NCBI GenBank assembly: GCA_002721545.1
Contig: PBKR01000031.1
Span: 23,032-87,031, forward strand
DNA: 64,000 nt
Source: Nitrosomonadaceae bacterium
GTDB lineage: Bacteria > Pseudomonadota > Gammaproteobacteria > Burkholderiales > Nitrosomonadaceae
Reading direction: 5' to 3'
Shown: piece by piece, positions 27,163 through 38,728 of the stretch
Numbering within the stretch: position 1 is the stretch's first letter
How the letters are laid out: every line of letters starts with the position of its first letter
Program-made: the position numbers and the translations under genes
The notes under the pieces: model-generated
The model's database searches: none
What the model saw: the letters and a program-made list of their open reading frames with translations, nothing else
Told to the model about the DNA's origin: nothing

Positions 27163-28794
27163 CTATTGTTGGGTACGTAATGCTGAGCGTTGAATTAAAG
27201 CAACCGTTAATAATGGTGCTAATAATGAAATTATCGCAACTACAATCATTAGTGCACCCAGCTCACTGTAATCTGCTACAGACTTAATAACATCAGTAGT
27301 ACGATCACGAACTTCCCGAGTAATCAAATAAAATTCATTTAAATACTTGGTTCCTAAACTCGATGCAGATAATGCAAGGTTAACAAAAGATGCCATTACC
27401 GCAAAAAATGTAGCCTTAAGATGTGGAGGTGCATTTTTTGCAATCCAAGCCAACATTGGAATCATAGCCACTTGACCAAGTGGTGATTCTAATGCTGTAT
27501 CAAGAATCGCTATAAATCGAGAATCAACAACACCCCCAGTATGTAATGCAGTCCATTCATGTATTCCATAATATAAGCCAATATTAGGTAATGAAAGTAT
27601 ACCTCCAGCAATAGTTAAAACCACAATCACGAAACCAATAGAACGTTTCGCCATCATTGGTCGAAGTAATATCATGCCAAAAAGAGCAAGAACCGACGAG
27701 ATCAAAGATAATATAGATAGAAAATGTTGATCAAACCCAAGTACGTCGATCTCAAACCAAAGTAATCCAGGGCCATGTAAAGGTACTGCACGAAATATGA
27801 AAATGATTACTGCTGTACCAACTAACATTTTACGTACACTAGAATCTAATTCGAGTAACAACCGATACATAACAAATAAAACAATGCCCATTGAGCCTAC
27901 AAAAATAATTTCTTGTGCCAACGGCAACTCACTAATACCCATAATTAACGTAAATGCAGCAAAAACAATACTCCCGCCAAGTATCCACCAATTTGGCTTT
28001 GTTTCGCCAACAGAAGCAAAAAGCATTTTATCAATACTCTTATTATCATGACCCTGCCTATACAATGCACAAGCACGACGCTTTAGCAAATAAGCAGCAA
28101 GAATGACCCCAATGATAGAAATAATAGGGATAATTAATGCCATCAAATATATATCTGCATAAATGGCAATTTTCATATCCTCAGACATGCTCTCAATACC
28201 CTTAAACATAGTAATATTTAATAAGGAAACTGTAATCAAGCCCCCTATGATTGCTACACGACCAAGAGTCTGCATCGTAGTGTGCATCATTCTAATTTCA
28301 CTGTTTGGATACGGATTTCCTTGCTCGTCTATTATTGGTACGGCCTCTACAGTCATTGCATCTGCAACTACATCCTGCACAACGTATCCTGTTGGTGCAA
28401 GCAGGGTGGCGATAACAAACCAAGTCTCAATCTCAATTAGCCCTCCCATCACTTCAGTATGAGCGATAATTCCATACATAATCCCCATACTAAGAGCAAT
28501 CAATCCAGCGCCAATATAAACTAGAATTGCTTTTTGGCGCCAAATCAAGTCTACCAGGTGGCCAAGAGGCATTTTTAGTGTCCATGGGATGCCCGCCCAA
28601 AATGCCAACCCAGCGAGAAAGGCGGCAGACAGATCAAGATAATCTTTAATAAAAAATGTTCCAACTATAGATGTCAGGCCGGATATGCCTGCTGCCAGAT
28701 ATACCATGAGCGGAGGCAGATAAGTCCAACGAAACTGCCGTCCGAGGTCAAGAAATGTATCATCAATCCAGCGCCAAATAGGATTACTTATCAT
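27163..28794 (-). CDS. MFS-type membrane transporter (BT1/folate-biopterin-like)
   Basis: Polytopic protein of about 543 aa with around 12 hydrophobic helices. The N-terminal AFLAGLAFWAGIPWTLKMPLGHLVDLIW resembles the loop 2-3 region of MFS carriers, particularly the BT1/folate-biopterin transporter group. A long non-membrane segment (VEAVPIIDEQGNPYPNSEIRMMHTTMQT) follows helix 4-5. The ORF track starts at a TTG; the ATG 9 codons later has GAGGAAA upstream and is preferred. The gene stands alone, convergent with the ppa pair. The substrate is unknown; family placement below MFS is tentative. Confidence 0.7.
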   Translation of the reverse strand: MISNPIWRWIDDTFLDLGRQFRWTYLPPLMVYLAAGISGLTSIVGTFFIKDYLDLSAAFLAGLAFWAGIPWTLKMPLGHLVDLIWRQKAILVYIGAGLIALSMGIMYGIIAHTEVMGGLIEIETWFVIATLLAPTGYVVQDVVADAMTVEAVPIIDEQGNPYPNSEIRMMHTTMQTLGRVAIIGGLITVSLLNITMFKGIESMSEDMKIAIYADIYLMALIIPIISIIGVILAAYLLKRRACALYRQGHDNKSIDKMLFASVGETKPNWWILGGSIVFAAFTLIMGISELPLAQEIIFVGSMGIVLFVMYRLLLELDSSVRKMLVGTAVIIFIFRAVPLHGPGLLWFEIDVLGFDQHFLSILSLISSVLALFGMILLRPMMAKRSIGFVIVVLTIAGGILSLPNIGLYYGIHEWTALHTGGVVDSRFIAILDTALESPLGQVAMIPMLAWIAKNAPPHLKATFFAVMASFVNLALSASSLGTKYLNEFYLITREVRDRTTDVIKSVADYSELGALMIVVAIISLLAPLLTVALIQRSALRTQQ

Positions 28795-29094
28795 AAACTT
28801 AATTTCCTCATAAGCGCCCAACTATATTGACGAATTATTTTTCTTCTATACAAAAAACTCTCAATTGAGAATTAATAACTAGGGTCTAAATTATATTGAA
28901 ATCAATATTCTACTATTAATTTAAGTACTAATTATGCATATTGAAAGTATAAAGTGCATTTTGATGGGTAGTATAATATTTTTATCTGTAATACAGGACT
29001 ACATATTCTTATGATTTTTTAATAAAATTATGAAATGAACAACCTACTATTTCACACCACAAATATCCACTCAGAGTCAAGCACTATTGCTTAA

Positions 29095-30624
29095 TTAGAC
29101 TAATTTTTTTCCATCTTTTATTTTTAATAATGACAGAACTCGTGTATTTAAATTTCCTGTTGCTAATGCCGATCCTATAAAGGTAATACACAGCGTACAA
29201 AACACTATTAAGAAAGTTATAATCTTAGATTCATCAAGTGCTAAAACCTCATAAATTTCATGAATAATGAATCCTATGCCACTTACTATTAAAATAGGAA
29301 CAAGCACATCATAAATATATCGTCTTTTGAATTTATTAAGTATTCGTTTATGCATAATTATAATTTCAGCAATCAACATCCCTAGGTTGAGAGAAATCAA
29401 GACAAAAGCAGCCCCAATGCCTTGATATATTTGCACTATCCACAGCATTGATGGGACCATAATAATCACAGTAATAATGTTTTTATAAAATGCTAATTTA
29501 GTCCATCCATGTGCAAGTTGTAATGCATAGGGTAGTGTCATAAAAGCTTTAATTGTAGTTGCAATAAGCAGTAAACTTAACAACATATAGGTGTTATCAA
29601 CCACAGGCTTGTTTCCAATCCAAAAATAAAGAATTTCCTTCGAGAAAAAAGCCATTGTAACTGTAAAGGGCAATATTATGATTGAGGCTAACTGACACCC
29701 CCTACGATATAAATCTGATATTTTATTTTCCTCTTTTTTTACAACAAGCTGTGAAAACCTAGGAAACAATGCAGTATGAATAGGAGATACTAGGCTCATA
29801 ATTAAAGTTGCAATAGTAGTAGCTAACATATAATAACCAAATACCTCTAATGTAAGAACTTTACTAAGAATAATTTTGTCAACCTGCGCTAGCAAAATAG
29901 TCCCTAACGAGATACCTATCACGCCCGATACAAACTTCCAATTTTTTACAAAAAGAGCTTTATCAAACCTACTACGTTTATTAGATTTGGGAAGCGACCT
30001 CCATAAAGATACTGCCAAAATTATTGTAGTAATTAATGCAATAAATGATTGCCAATAAAAAAAATTTATTATTGATGGTGAAATAAAGATTAGCACTAAT
30101 ACAGCCCCAACATGACGTGCTAACATTGAAAATGTTTTAATAATATTATATAAAACTTGTTGCTGCAGCCCCTCTAATCCACCAATATAAATAGCCCTTG
30201 GCCACTGAAATGCAAGCAACATTCCCATGATAAGTAATGTTTGCTCAACTATCTCAATACTGATATTAGTTGAGTTAATCCAGTATTTAGCAATAAATGG
30301 GGCTAGAATTATCACTAATGCCCCAATTAAACCACCAATGCACCAGTAAACAATCTCAAAGGTCCGCACTAAATTACGTGACTCATATTCTGAGCCTTCT
30401 ATAACAGACAATCTAGAGAGCTGACGGCTCAAAGTTGTACTAAGTCCCATATCTAATAAAACAAATATGGCGCTTAATGACATGAAAATACCAATTAGGG
30501 CATATGCCTCTACACCCATAAGCTGAATATAAACTGGTATAAAAGCCAGATTAAATATTCCCCTAGATACATTGCCAGTAAAATTAGCAATGATATTATG
30601 CCGCACTGCTCGCGTTAATTTCAT
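29095..30624 (-). CDS. Oligosaccharide flippase / polysaccharide biosynthesis protein (Wzx-like)
   Basis: A 509-aa membrane protein with 12-14 helices and the layout of the MOP superfamily: N-terminal GNVSRGIFNLAFIPVYIQLMGVEAYALIGIFMSL, then ILLAQVDKIILSKVLTLEVFGYYMLATTIATL in the middle, typical of Wzx/RfbX-type lipid-linked oligosaccharide flippases. No glycosyltransferase genes flank it, so it is an orphan rather than part of a visible O-antigen or capsule cluster. It would act in the inner membrane; its substrate is unknown. Confidence 0.8.
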   Translation of the reverse strand: MKLTRAVRHNIIANFTGNVSRGIFNLAFIPVYIQLMGVEAYALIGIFMSLSAIFVLLDMGLSTTLSRQLSRLSVIEGSEYESRNLVRTFEIVYWCIGGLIGALVIILAPFIAKYWINSTNISIEIVEQTLLIMGMLLAFQWPRAIYIGGLEGLQQQVLYNIIKTFSMLARHVGAVLVLIFISPSIINFFYWQSFIALITTIILAVSLWRSLPKSNKRSRFDKALFVKNWKFVSGVIGISLGTILLAQVDKIILSKVLTLEVFGYYMLATTIATLIMSLVSPIHTALFPRFSQLVVKKEENKISDLYRRGCQLASIIILPFTVTMAFFSKEILYFWIGNKPVVDNTYMLLSLLLIATTIKAFMTLPYALQLAHGWTKLAFYKNIITVIIMVPSMLWIVQIYQGIGAAFVLISLNLGMLIAEIIIMHKRILNKFKRRYIYDVLVPILIVSGIGFIIHEIYEVLALDESKIITFLIVFCTLCITFIGSALATGNLNTRVLSLLKIKDGKKLV

Positions 30625-30812
30625 TTACAAAAATTAAAATTAATAAATAGATTGATTAATACGATACAGAAAAGTATCTCACCTGTTCTGAAATCAAATA
30701 TAACAACTCTTGATTATTTTAAAATCACAATATAACTTAACCGTCAATTACATACTTAATTTCCATCTAATCCTAAAAATAACTACTCTATTATATTAAC
30801 CATTTCTATATA

Positions 30813-30888
30813 TGGCGCCCTGGGCAAGAATCGAACTTGCGACCTACCCCTTAGGAGGGGGTCGCTCTATCCACTGAGCTACCAAGGC
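30813..30888 (-). tRNA. tRNA-Arg (anticodon CCT)
   Basis: The minus strand folds as a complete cloverleaf: acceptor GCCTTGG with CCAGGGC, D arm GCTC/GAGC, anticodon stem ACCCC/GGGGT around the loop CTCCTAA (anticodon CCT, reads AGG), and T arm GCAAG-TTCGAAT-CTTGC. CCA is encoded at the 3' end. It is a single gene in the gap between the flippase and bcp, not in a cluster. This is the minor arginine acceptor. Confidence 0.97.
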
Positions 30889-31065
30889 TTTCTACATTTT
30901 AAGTTAAAATATTACAGAATAAAAAATAAGATAGGTGGTTCTTAGTTAATAGCCTTTCAGAGATTATTATTCTATTTTAAAATACAAAAAATGATCTAAC
31001 CAATTATACAAAATAAATACCCCCCGGAACAATTAAAAACAGCTAGAACACCAATAGGAATAATT

Positions 31066-31557
31066 ATGCTTTTCACAAGTCATGGTTCACAAGCCAACGC
31101 ACTTAAAATTGGCCAACTTGCGCCAAATTTTAGTCTGCCTGACCAAAACGGTAAAATTCATACATTACAAAGCTTCCGTAGAAAATGGCTGGCCCTTTAT
31201 TTTTATCCTAGGGATGACACCCCAGGCTGTACAGAACAAGCATGTAAATTTCGTGATGACCTCAAACAACTAGAAGATTTAGGTGCTAACATTATTGGCA
31301 TAAGTGTAGACAATACTACCAGTCACGCAAAATTTGCCAAGAAATATAACCTTCCATTTCCACTTCTTGCTGATAATAATGCAGAAACCGCGATTCAATA
31401 TAATTCCCTAATAAATCTTATGGTCATAAAACTCGCTAAAAGAAATACTTTTTTAATTGATCCAAATGGGAAAATAGCAAAAATTTATTTATCTGCTAGC
31501 ACTTCCCATAATTCAGCAGAAATAATAAAAGATTTAAAAAAACTACAGAATCTATAA
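31066..31557 (+). CDS. bcp: Peroxiredoxin, BCP/PrxQ type
   Basis: Thiol peroxidase that reduces H2O2 and organic hydroperoxides with thioredoxin. The peroxidatic Cys lies in YPRDDTPGCTEQACKFRDD, with the resolving Cys five residues later, the atypical 2-Cys arrangement of BCP/PrxQ. LAPNFSLPDQNGKIHTL opens the thioredoxin fold. At 163 aa it has an N terminus about 10 residues longer than usual. An AGGA motif precedes the ATG. It is convergent with smr; trxB lies 0.6 kb beyond. Confidence 0.93.
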   Translation: MLFTSHGSQANALKIGQLAPNFSLPDQNGKIHTLQSFRRKWLALYFYPRDDTPGCTEQACKFRDDLKQLEDLGANIIGISVDNTTSHAKFAKKYNLPFPLLADNNAETAIQYNSLINLMVIKLAKRNTFLIDPNGKIAKIYLSASTSHNSAEIIKDLKKLQNL

Positions 31558-31577
31558 TTATATTTAAGTAATAAAAA

Positions 31578-32108
31578 TTACTCTATTTTCCTTGATGATT
31601 TAAGTAATACCATAACAGCACCACTACCACCGTTAGCTGAACCTGCCTGACAAAAAGCTAAAATATATTTATAGAATTTAAGACGATTCCAAACTAATTT
31701 TTTTAATACTGGTTCTCGGTTCTTAGAATTTAGCCCTTTACCATGAATTATCTGCACACAACGAAATCTATTTATACTACAAATGTTAAGAAACTCATCT
31801 AGCTCACGTAATGCTTCTTCACTAGTAAATCCATGTAGGTCTAACCGATCATCAATATTCCAGTGACCTTGCCGAAGATGTTTTAGGGTCTTACGAGATA
31901 CTCCGGAACGCACAAACGAATATTCGTCACCTGACTCCATTTTTGATATCGAGTTATGGCAATCAATTAACAAACTACTTGGTATTGTATTTTTTCGTAT
32001 TACTGGTCGTGGCCGCTTAGGGGAGTGTTGTACTTTATCCACTATTGGCATTGGCTCTACATCCTGAACAGCATCCCTAAATAATAAATCTTCATCATTT
32101 TTATCCAT
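31578..32108 (-). CDS. Smr-domain protein (MutS2 C-terminal domain family)
   Basis: The C-terminal half is a small MutS-related domain with the hallmark LDLHGFTSEEALRELDEFL, then VQIIHGKGLNSKNREPVLK and AFCQAGSANGGSGAVMVLL. Smr domains act as nucleases on DNA or RNA; a stand-alone proteobacterial relative (SmrB) cleaves mRNA at collided ribosomes. The N-terminal ~80 residues are the variable basic/acidic extension. At 176 aa it is typical of the short family. It follows trxB by about 45 bp on the same strand. Confidence 0.9.
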   Translation of the reverse strand: MDKNDEDLLFRDAVQDVEPMPIVDKVQHSPKRPRPVIRKNTIPSSLLIDCHNSISKMESGDEYSFVRSGVSRKTLKHLRQGHWNIDDRLDLHGFTSEEALRELDEFLNICSINRFRCVQIIHGKGLNSKNREPVLKKLVWNRLKFYKYILAFCQAGSANGGSGAVMVLLKSSRKIE

Positions 32109-32151
32109 AGGAATCTCATCATATTATTTCATATGATTACTCTGAGCTTAT

Positions 32152-33126
<975 letters not shown>

Positions 33127-33148
33127 TCATTATTTAGCTTAATATTTG

Positions 33149-36037
33149 TTACAATTTCTTATCAACCCAATCCAAAACACTATTCAGCGCTTTTTCCAAG
33201 TGTTCAGGTTGCGCCCCTCCTGCTTGTGCTATATCAGCTCGCCCGCCACCTTTACCTCCTACTTGCATCGCCACAAAATTTACAAGCTCTCCTGCCTTTA
33301 TTTTTTTTGTAAGGTCTTCTGTAACTCCCGTAATTAATTGTACCTTGCCGGCGCTCACTGCTCCAAATACTACAATACATGTTTTTAGTTTCTCTTTGAG
33401 TCGATCTAAAATTTCACGCATTGTTTTTATATCTACATTCTCTAAACTGGAAGTTAATACCTTAACACCTTTAACATCTTGTGCCCGCTTAATAAGCTCA
33501 CTCTCCTGCGAACTAACAAGCTTTGATTTTAATTGTGACAAATCTTTTTCAAGGCGCCGTATACTATCATTTAATTGAGATAATTTTTGGATTGCATCTT
33601 CTGGTTTTGTTTTTAATTTTTTGGCAATTTCCATTAAATACAAATCATTTTGTTGCACATAAGCCAGCGCCACATCTCCTGTAACAGCCTCAATTCTTCT
33701 AACACCAGCAGCCACTCCACTTTGCATGCGAATTTTAAATAAACCAATATCCCCTGTACGATTCACATGTGTTCCTCCACATAACTCCTGTGAAGAACCA
33801 ATTTTCAGCACACGAACTTCTTCACCATATTTTTCTCCAAAAAGCATAACTGCCCCAGTTTTTTGGGCCTCATCCATTTTCATTACACTAGCATTAGTCT
33901 TAGTATTGGTAAAAATCTCAGCATTAACTATAGCTTCTATCTGATAAATTTCTTCATCGGTTAACGGTAAATTATGCGAAAAATCAAACCGCGTTTTATC
34001 AGCATCTACAAGCGATCCTTTTTGTTCCACATGAGAACCAAGCACCTCCCGCAAAGCTTTATGCATCAGATGGGTTACAGAATGATTCCGCTCCGTTCGA
34101 GCCCGCGTAACTGAATCAACTTTTGCTAAAACCATATCATTTATTGATAGCTGCCCACTTTGCAAATGGCCTCTATGCCCATATACATCAGACTGTATCT
34201 TTTGCGTTTCTATGACAACAAATTTTCCATCATCATGTAGCAAAACACCTTGATCACCTACCTGCCCCCCTGATTCTGCATAAAAAGGCGTATGATCAAG
34301 TACAATTACTGCTTCATCTGAAGCCCCAATAGAATCAACAGGATTGCCTGTCTTGTAAATTCCCACCACCTGGCCCGTATGTTGCAAACTATCGTAACCG
34401 TGAAACTGTGTATTACCTCCACTATATTCTATACCTGACTCCATCGTGAATTTATTAGCCTTTCGTGCACGATCACGCTGCGCCTGCATTTCTCTTTCAA
34501 ATTCCTTTTCATTAATAACGAGCCCCCTCTCTCGACAAAGGTCCTGCGTTAAATCTTTAGGAAACCCAAAAGTATCATATAAGGTAAACGCATCCCTACC
34601 AGCAAAAGGTACTGCTCTTTTATTTAAAAAATGAAATGTTACTAGACCAGTTTCTTCTAATTTATTTTTCTTGCTTCCAATTATTATTGCGTGCCCAGAA
34701 ACCGGCATTTTTTTCTTTTGCGATAAGTTATTTATGGAAGTTACAAAATCTATTTTAAATTTAGAGATACTTGCTTTATCAGACAACTCTATTATTTGTA
34801 CCGCAATACAACCACCCTCGTCCAAATTTAATATCCCGTCAAAAGGTGCAGGGGCTGTTACAATATCTGATGATCTAATTTCATATTTTTCCCGCACATA
34901 CCCTATTCCACGATTTTCAATTCTAATTAGCTTTTCAAACCACTGCATTCCCCTTCCTAAAGTTTCACCAAAACGCTCCTCCTCCTGTTTAAGCACTGAC
35001 ATTACCCGAATTTTTTCTTTGCCTAATTCTGGATAGGCTGACCCCATAATATTTACAAGCTCTTCTACCAACAAATTAAAAAATTTCTTCTTCTGTCCCA
35101 ACTGATAGCCATGTCGAATAGCGCGACGAATAATACGACGAAGTACATATCCCCGCCCATCATTATCAGGAATTACCCCATCAGTAATAAGAAAGGAACA
35201 GGCACGAATATGATCAGCAATTACCTTAAGCGAGTTTTCGTTATGATCATTAATATTAGTAATTTCTGCTGCCTTACGAATAAGGCTACGAAACAAATCA
35301 GTTTCATAGTTAGAGTGGACATGTTGCATTACTGCAGAAATACGCTCTAACCCCATTCCCGTATCTACTGAAGGACTAGGTAGCGAATGCAGCTTGCCAG
35401 CACTATCCCGGTTATATTGCATAAATACCAAATTCCAAATTTCTACATAACGACCATTATCTTCATCTGGAGAGCCAGGCGGGCCGCCTAAAAAATCAGG
35501 GCCATGATCATAAAAAATTTCGGAACAGGGACCACAGGGGCCCGTTTCTCCCATCTGCCAAAAATTATCCATAGAAGAAATTCGCACCAGCTGTGAAGAT
35601 ATTATCCCTATTTCTTTGAGCCATATATTTGCAGCAACGTCATCCTCAGAATAAACCGTTACCCACAATCTTTCTCTTGGAATTTTTAACGTTACCGTAA
35701 GAAACTCCCAAGCATATTGAATAGCTTCTCGTTTAAAATAGTCTCCGAAACTAAAATTACCCAACATTTCGAAAAAAGTGTGATGTCGCGCAGTATACCC
35801 TACATTCTCCAGATCATTATGTTTCCCACCTGCACGAATACAGCGCTGCGCGCTCACAGCACGAACATATGGCCGTTTATCCTTCCCAAGAAATACATCC
35901 TTGAACTGAACCATCCCTGCGTTGGTAAATAATAAAGTCGGGTCATCACCCGGAACAAGAGGGCCTGATGGCACTATTGTATGTTCACGTGACTTAAAGA
36001 ACTCTAAAAATTTTTGCCTTATTTCATAACTTTGCAT
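33149..36037 (-). CDS. alaS: Alanyl-tRNA synthetase with an extra internal segment
   Basis: Charges tRNA-Ala. The catalytic domain shows [19 protein letters not shown] and GCGP-like [15 protein letters not shown]; the editing domain has [16 protein letters not shown] and the zinc site CGGTH; the C-terminal DHHA1 domain ends [15 protein letters not shown]. At 962 aa it is about 85-90 residues longer than usual. The excess lies at about residues 375-476 (genomic 34610-34915), between [19 protein letters not shown] and [16 protein letters not shown], where homologues have only a short linker. The insert reads on in frame without stops and is not an intein by size. It follows recX. Confidence 0.96.
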   Translation of the reverse strand: MQSYEIRQKFLEFFKSREHTIVPSGPLVPGDDPTLLFTNAGMVQFKDVFLGKDKRPYVRAVSAQRCIRAGGKHNDLENVGYTARHHTFFEMLGNFSFGDYFKREAIQYAWEFLTVTLKIPRERLWVTVYSEDDVAANIWLKEIGIISSQLVRISSMDNFWQMGETGPCGPCSEIFYDHGPDFLGGPPGSPDEDNGRYVEIWNLVFMQYNRDSAGKLHSLPSPSVDTGMGLERISAVMQHVHSNYETDLFRSLIRKAAEITNINDHNENSLKVIADHIRACSFLITDGVIPDNDGRGYVLRRIIRRAIRHGYQLGQKKKFFNLLVEELVNIMGSAYPELGKEKIRVMSVLKQEEERFGETLGRGMQWFEKLIRIENRGIGYVREKYEIRSSDIVTAPAPFDGILNLDEGGCIAVQIIELSDKASISKFKIDFVTSINNLSQKKKMPVSGHAIIIGSKKNKLEETGLVTFHFLNKRAVPFAGRDAFTLYDTFGFPKDLTQDLCRERGLVINEKEFEREMQAQRDRARKANKFTMESGIEYSGGNTQFHGYDSLQHTGQVVGIYKTGNPVDSIGASDEAVIVLDHTPFYAESGGQVGDQGVLLHDDGKFVVIETQKIQSDVYGHRGHLQSGQLSINDMVLAKVDSVTRARTERNHSVTHLMHKALREVLGSHVEQKGSLVDADKTRFDFSHNLPLTDEEIYQIEAIVNAEIFTNTKTNASVMKMDEAQKTGAVMLFGEKYGEEVRVLKIGSSQELCGGTHVNRTGDIGLFKIRMQSGVAAGVRRIEAVTGDVALAYVQQNDLYLMEIAKKLKTKPEDAIQKLSQLNDSIRRLEKDLSQLKSKLVSSQESELIKRAQDVKGVKVLTSSLENVDIKTMREILDRLKEKLKTCIVVFGAVSAGKVQLITGVTEDLTKKIKAGELVNFVAMQVGGKGGGRADIAQAGGAQPEHLEKALNSVLDWVDKKL

Positions 36038-36079
36038 ATCAATTTTATTGATACAAAGAACTTAATTCCAAATTATTTT

Positions 36080-36523
36080 TTACTCCTTCTGAGAATCCAA
36101 CACTTGCGTGATGATCTCTGTAGCAAAGCCCCTTCCAACTAAAAACCGTATCTGTTTTGCTCTTTCTGTTCTGTTAACTGGCACTATACCGAATTTTTTC
36201 TGCCAAACAGTTGTTGCAACTTCCAACTCTGTTTTATTAAGGTGCGGTAAAACCGCTAAAATTAATTCTTCATCAATACCTTTTTGGCGCAATTCATAGA
36301 CAATACGATGGCTCCCAAACCTATTCCTTCGAATATGTACAACCTGCTCAACCACACGCTTAGCTGATAAAAAACCACAGTGCTCTAATGAATCCAGCAT
36401 TAAAGATAGCTCTTCAGCGGTTGGGGCATAAGGTATAAGTTTTTTTTCTAGCTCCAACCTAGAATGCTCGCGTCGTGCCAAGTAACTTAGGGCACGGTCT
36501 CTTAAGTTCGGCCCAGATGACAT
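36080..36523 (-). CDS. recX: Recombination regulatory protein RecX
   Basis: Small helical protein that binds RecA filaments and limits their activity. The pattern ALSYLARREHSRLELEKKL, LEHCGFLSAKRVVEQVVHIRRNRFGSHRIVYELRQKGI and FLVGRGFATEII is the three-helix repeat of RecX. At 147 aa it is typical. It begins 7 bp after the recA stop, the usual recA-recX arrangement. Confidence 0.95.
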   Translation of the reverse strand: MSSGPNLRDRALSYLARREHSRLELEKKLIPYAPTAEELSLMLDSLEHCGFLSAKRVVEQVVHIRRNRFGSHRIVYELRQKGIDEELILAVLPHLNKTELEVATTVWQKKFGIVPVNRTERAKQIRFLVGRGFATEIITQVLDSQKE

Positions 36524-36530
36524 GTCTTAT

Positions 36531-37538
36531 TTAATCTGCTTCTTGCGATGCTATTCCTACGATAGCACGGATCTTTAATTCAATTTCATTTGCTATATCT
36601 GGATGCTGCTTAAGGTATTCACGTGAGTTATCTTTTCCCTGACCAATTTTTTCACCATTATAAGAATACCAGGCCCCAGCTTTCTCAACCAAGTTATGTA
36701 ATACCCCAAGCTCAACTAGCTCACCCTCATGTGAAATACCTTCACCATAAAGAATATCAAACTCTGCCTTCTTAAATGGTGGCGCCACCTTATTTTTTAC
36801 AACTTTAACCCTGGTTTCATTGCCAAGAATTTCATCACCCTTCTTTATGGCACCAATACGCCTAATATCAAGACGCACCGATGAATAAAACTTTAAAGCA
36901 TTTCCACCAGTGGTGGTTTCTGGGTTGCCAAACATAACTCCAATTTTCATACGAATCTGGTTAATAAAAATTAACATTGTGTTACTACGTTTAATATTAG
37001 CTGTGAGTTTGCGCAATGCTTGTGACATTAACCTTGCTTGCAAGCCCATTTGAGGTTCTCCCATCTCTCCTTCAATTTCTGCACGTGGCGTTAATGCGGC
37101 AACTGAATCAATAACCACTACATCAACAGATCCTGAGCGTACTAGCATATCAGCAATTTCCAGCGCCTGTTCGCCATTATCAGGCTGAGAAATAAGTAGC
37201 TCTTTAACATTGACTCCAATTTTTTGAGCATATAGCGGGTCTAGAGCATGCTCAGCATCAATAAACGCTGCAGTGCCTCCGATTTTTTGCATTTCTGCTA
37301 TAACTTGCAAAGTAAGTGTTGTCTTACCTGAAGACTCTGGTCCATAGATTTCTACTACTCTGCCACGTGGCAGCCCCCCCACACCTAATGCAACATCAAG
37401 CCCCAAAGAACCAGTAGAAACCACCTCAATATCTTTAATAGTCTCACTATCACCAAGCCGCATGATCGAGCCTTTACCAAACTGTTTATCTATCTGAGAA
37501 AGTGCAACTGCTAATGCCTTACTTTTATTATCATCCAT
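36531..37538 (-). CDS. recA: Recombinase RecA
   Basis: ATP-dependent strand-exchange protein and SOS co-protease. Walker [11 protein letters not shown], Walker [11 protein letters not shown], loop L1 region [22 protein letters not shown], and [27 protein letters not shown] are all intact. At 335 aa it is slightly shorter than E. coli RecA, with the acidic tail reduced to EAD. No LexA box was recognised upstream, and no lexA gene is seen in the window. Confidence 0.98.
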   Translation of the reverse strand: MDDNKSKALAVALSQIDKQFGKGSIMRLGDSETIKDIEVVSTGSLGLDVALGVGGLPRGRVVEIYGPESSGKTTLTLQVIAEMQKIGGTAAFIDAEHALDPLYAQKIGVNVKELLISQPDNGEQALEIADMLVRSGSVDVVVIDSVAALTPRAEIEGEMGEPQMGLQARLMSQALRKLTANIKRSNTMLIFINQIRMKIGVMFGNPETTTGGNALKFYSSVRLDIRRIGAIKKGDEILGNETRVKVVKNKVAPPFKKAEFDILYGEGISHEGELVELGVLHNLVEKAGAWYSYNGEKIGQGKDNSREYLKQHPDIANEIELKIRAIVGIASQEAD

Positions 37539-37620
37539 GACGTGATCCTTTTATAATTTCATTGAATTATCTCACATATACCAATACAAAAAGACAACAT
37601 AAATGAAAGTATTAAACTTA

Positions 37621-38151
37621 TCAGGCTACTGAGTAATTTGTGTCACGAAGCAAATCTATCAAACCTTGCATGGCCACAGCAACCGCTTGCTGCCTAACTG
37701 CTTTACGATCTCCACTAAAATGCCTCGTTGCACTCCGCGTATGATTATCTTTTATCTCCCAAGCAAAACATACCATTCCAACAGGCTTGTTCATTGTGCC
37801 ACCTCCAGGACCAGCAATCCCAGTAATAGAAACTGCTACCTGTACTCCACTCCGAATAGCTGCACCATGCGCCATTTCCTGCGCTGTCTGCTCAGAAACT
37901 TCACCATATTCTTTAATTGTTTTTGCACTTATTCCTAGCATCTCCTGTTTAGAGCTAGCAGTATAAGTTATAAAACCACTCTGGTACCAAGCTGAGCTTC
38001 CCGATATAGAAGTAACTATTTGCCCCAACCAGCCACCAGTACAAGACTCCGCAGTTACAAGTACAAGCCCTTGCCGAGTAAGAGCCAAACCAACTCGTTT
38101 AGCAAGGTTATATAATGTTTCGTCATCTATAGCATTAATAATTCCAACCAA
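37621..38151 (-). CDS. pncC: Nicotinamide-nucleotide amidohydrolase PncC (CinA C-terminal domain)
   Basis: Hydrolyses NMN to nicotinate mononucleotide and ammonia in pyridine nucleotide recycling. LVTAESCTGGWLGQIVTSISGSSAWYQSGFITY and SITGIAGPGGGTMNKPVG are the CinA-C hallmarks. The ORF track starts at TTG 38172 inside pgpA. The TTG at 38151, preceded by AGGAG at 7 nt spacing, is the better start and gives 176 aa. It is the stand-alone form, without the N-terminal CinA domain. It precedes recA as in many proteobacteria. Confidence 0.93.
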   Translation of the reverse strand: MVGIINAIDDETLYNLAKRVGLALTRQGLVLVTAESCTGGWLGQIVTSISGSSAWYQSGFITYTASSKQEMLGISAKTIKEYGEVSEQTAQEMAHGAAIRSGVQVAVSITGIAGPGGGTMNKPVGMVCFAWEIKDNHTRSATRHFSGDRKAVRQQAVAVAMQGLIDLLRDTNYSVA

Positions 38152-38161
38152 ATCTTCACTC

Positions 38162-38728
38162 CTACAATACAAATGCTTTCCATACTGCCAAACATAACAA
38201 AGTATAAAATGCCGCTAACATATCATCAAACATTACACCAAATCCGCTACTTAATTTCTTATCATAGTAACGTATTGGCTGAGGCTTATATATATCAAAT
38301 AAACGAAATAACAAAAATGCAAATGCCTGCCAAACGATATTATCTGGCGTAAAAAATAAAACAAGTAAAAATGCAACTATTTCATCCCATACAATTCCAC
38401 CATGGTCATGCGCTTTTAGAATTTTACCTGTCAAACCACATGCCCAAATACCGACACTAAACATCACGCCTATAACCAACAGAAATTGCATCGGTTCCAG
38501 ATGTTGATTTAATAATACGAATAAAGGATACGCAACAAGAGTTCCCATCGTACCGGGAGCTACCAAACTTAATCCAAATCCTCCACCAAAAGCAAGCAAG
38601 AAGGCAGGGTGCTGAAATATAAATGACAAACTAGGATTTATATGTGCCGATTTTGATCTTGCCTCTAATAAAGAATGTGCTTCCTGCTCAACCGTTACTG
38701 GAGACTCAGGTGGAAGGGAAATGGTCAT
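38162..38728 (-). CDS. pgpA: Phosphatidylglycerophosphatase A
   Basis: Inner-membrane enzyme that dephosphorylates phosphatidylglycerophosphate to phosphatidylglycerol. Conserved stretches: GGGFGLSLVAPGTMGTLVAYPLF, DHGGIVWDEIVAFLLVL, and FRLFDIYKPQPIRYYDKKLSSGFGVMFDDMLAAFYT, which include the catalytic acidic residues. Three to four hydrophobic helices are seen. An N-terminal soluble extension of about 45 residues precedes the first motif. It overlaps the thiL end by 23 bp. Confidence 0.95.
   Translation of the reverse strand: MTISLPPESPVTVEQEAHSLLEARSKSAHINPSLSFIFQHPAFLLAFGGGFGLSLVAPGTMGTLVAYPLFVLLNQHLEPMQFLLVIGVMFSVGIWACGLTGKILKAHDHGGIVWDEIVAFLLVLFFTPDNIVWQAFAFLLFRLFDIYKPQPIRYYDKKLSSGFGVMFDDMLAAFYTLLCLAVWKAFVL

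Noticed and set aside
34610-34915. Intein or mobile element as the source of the AlaS insert
   Set aside because: Far too short for an intein, no splicing-junction residues, and no terminal repeats.
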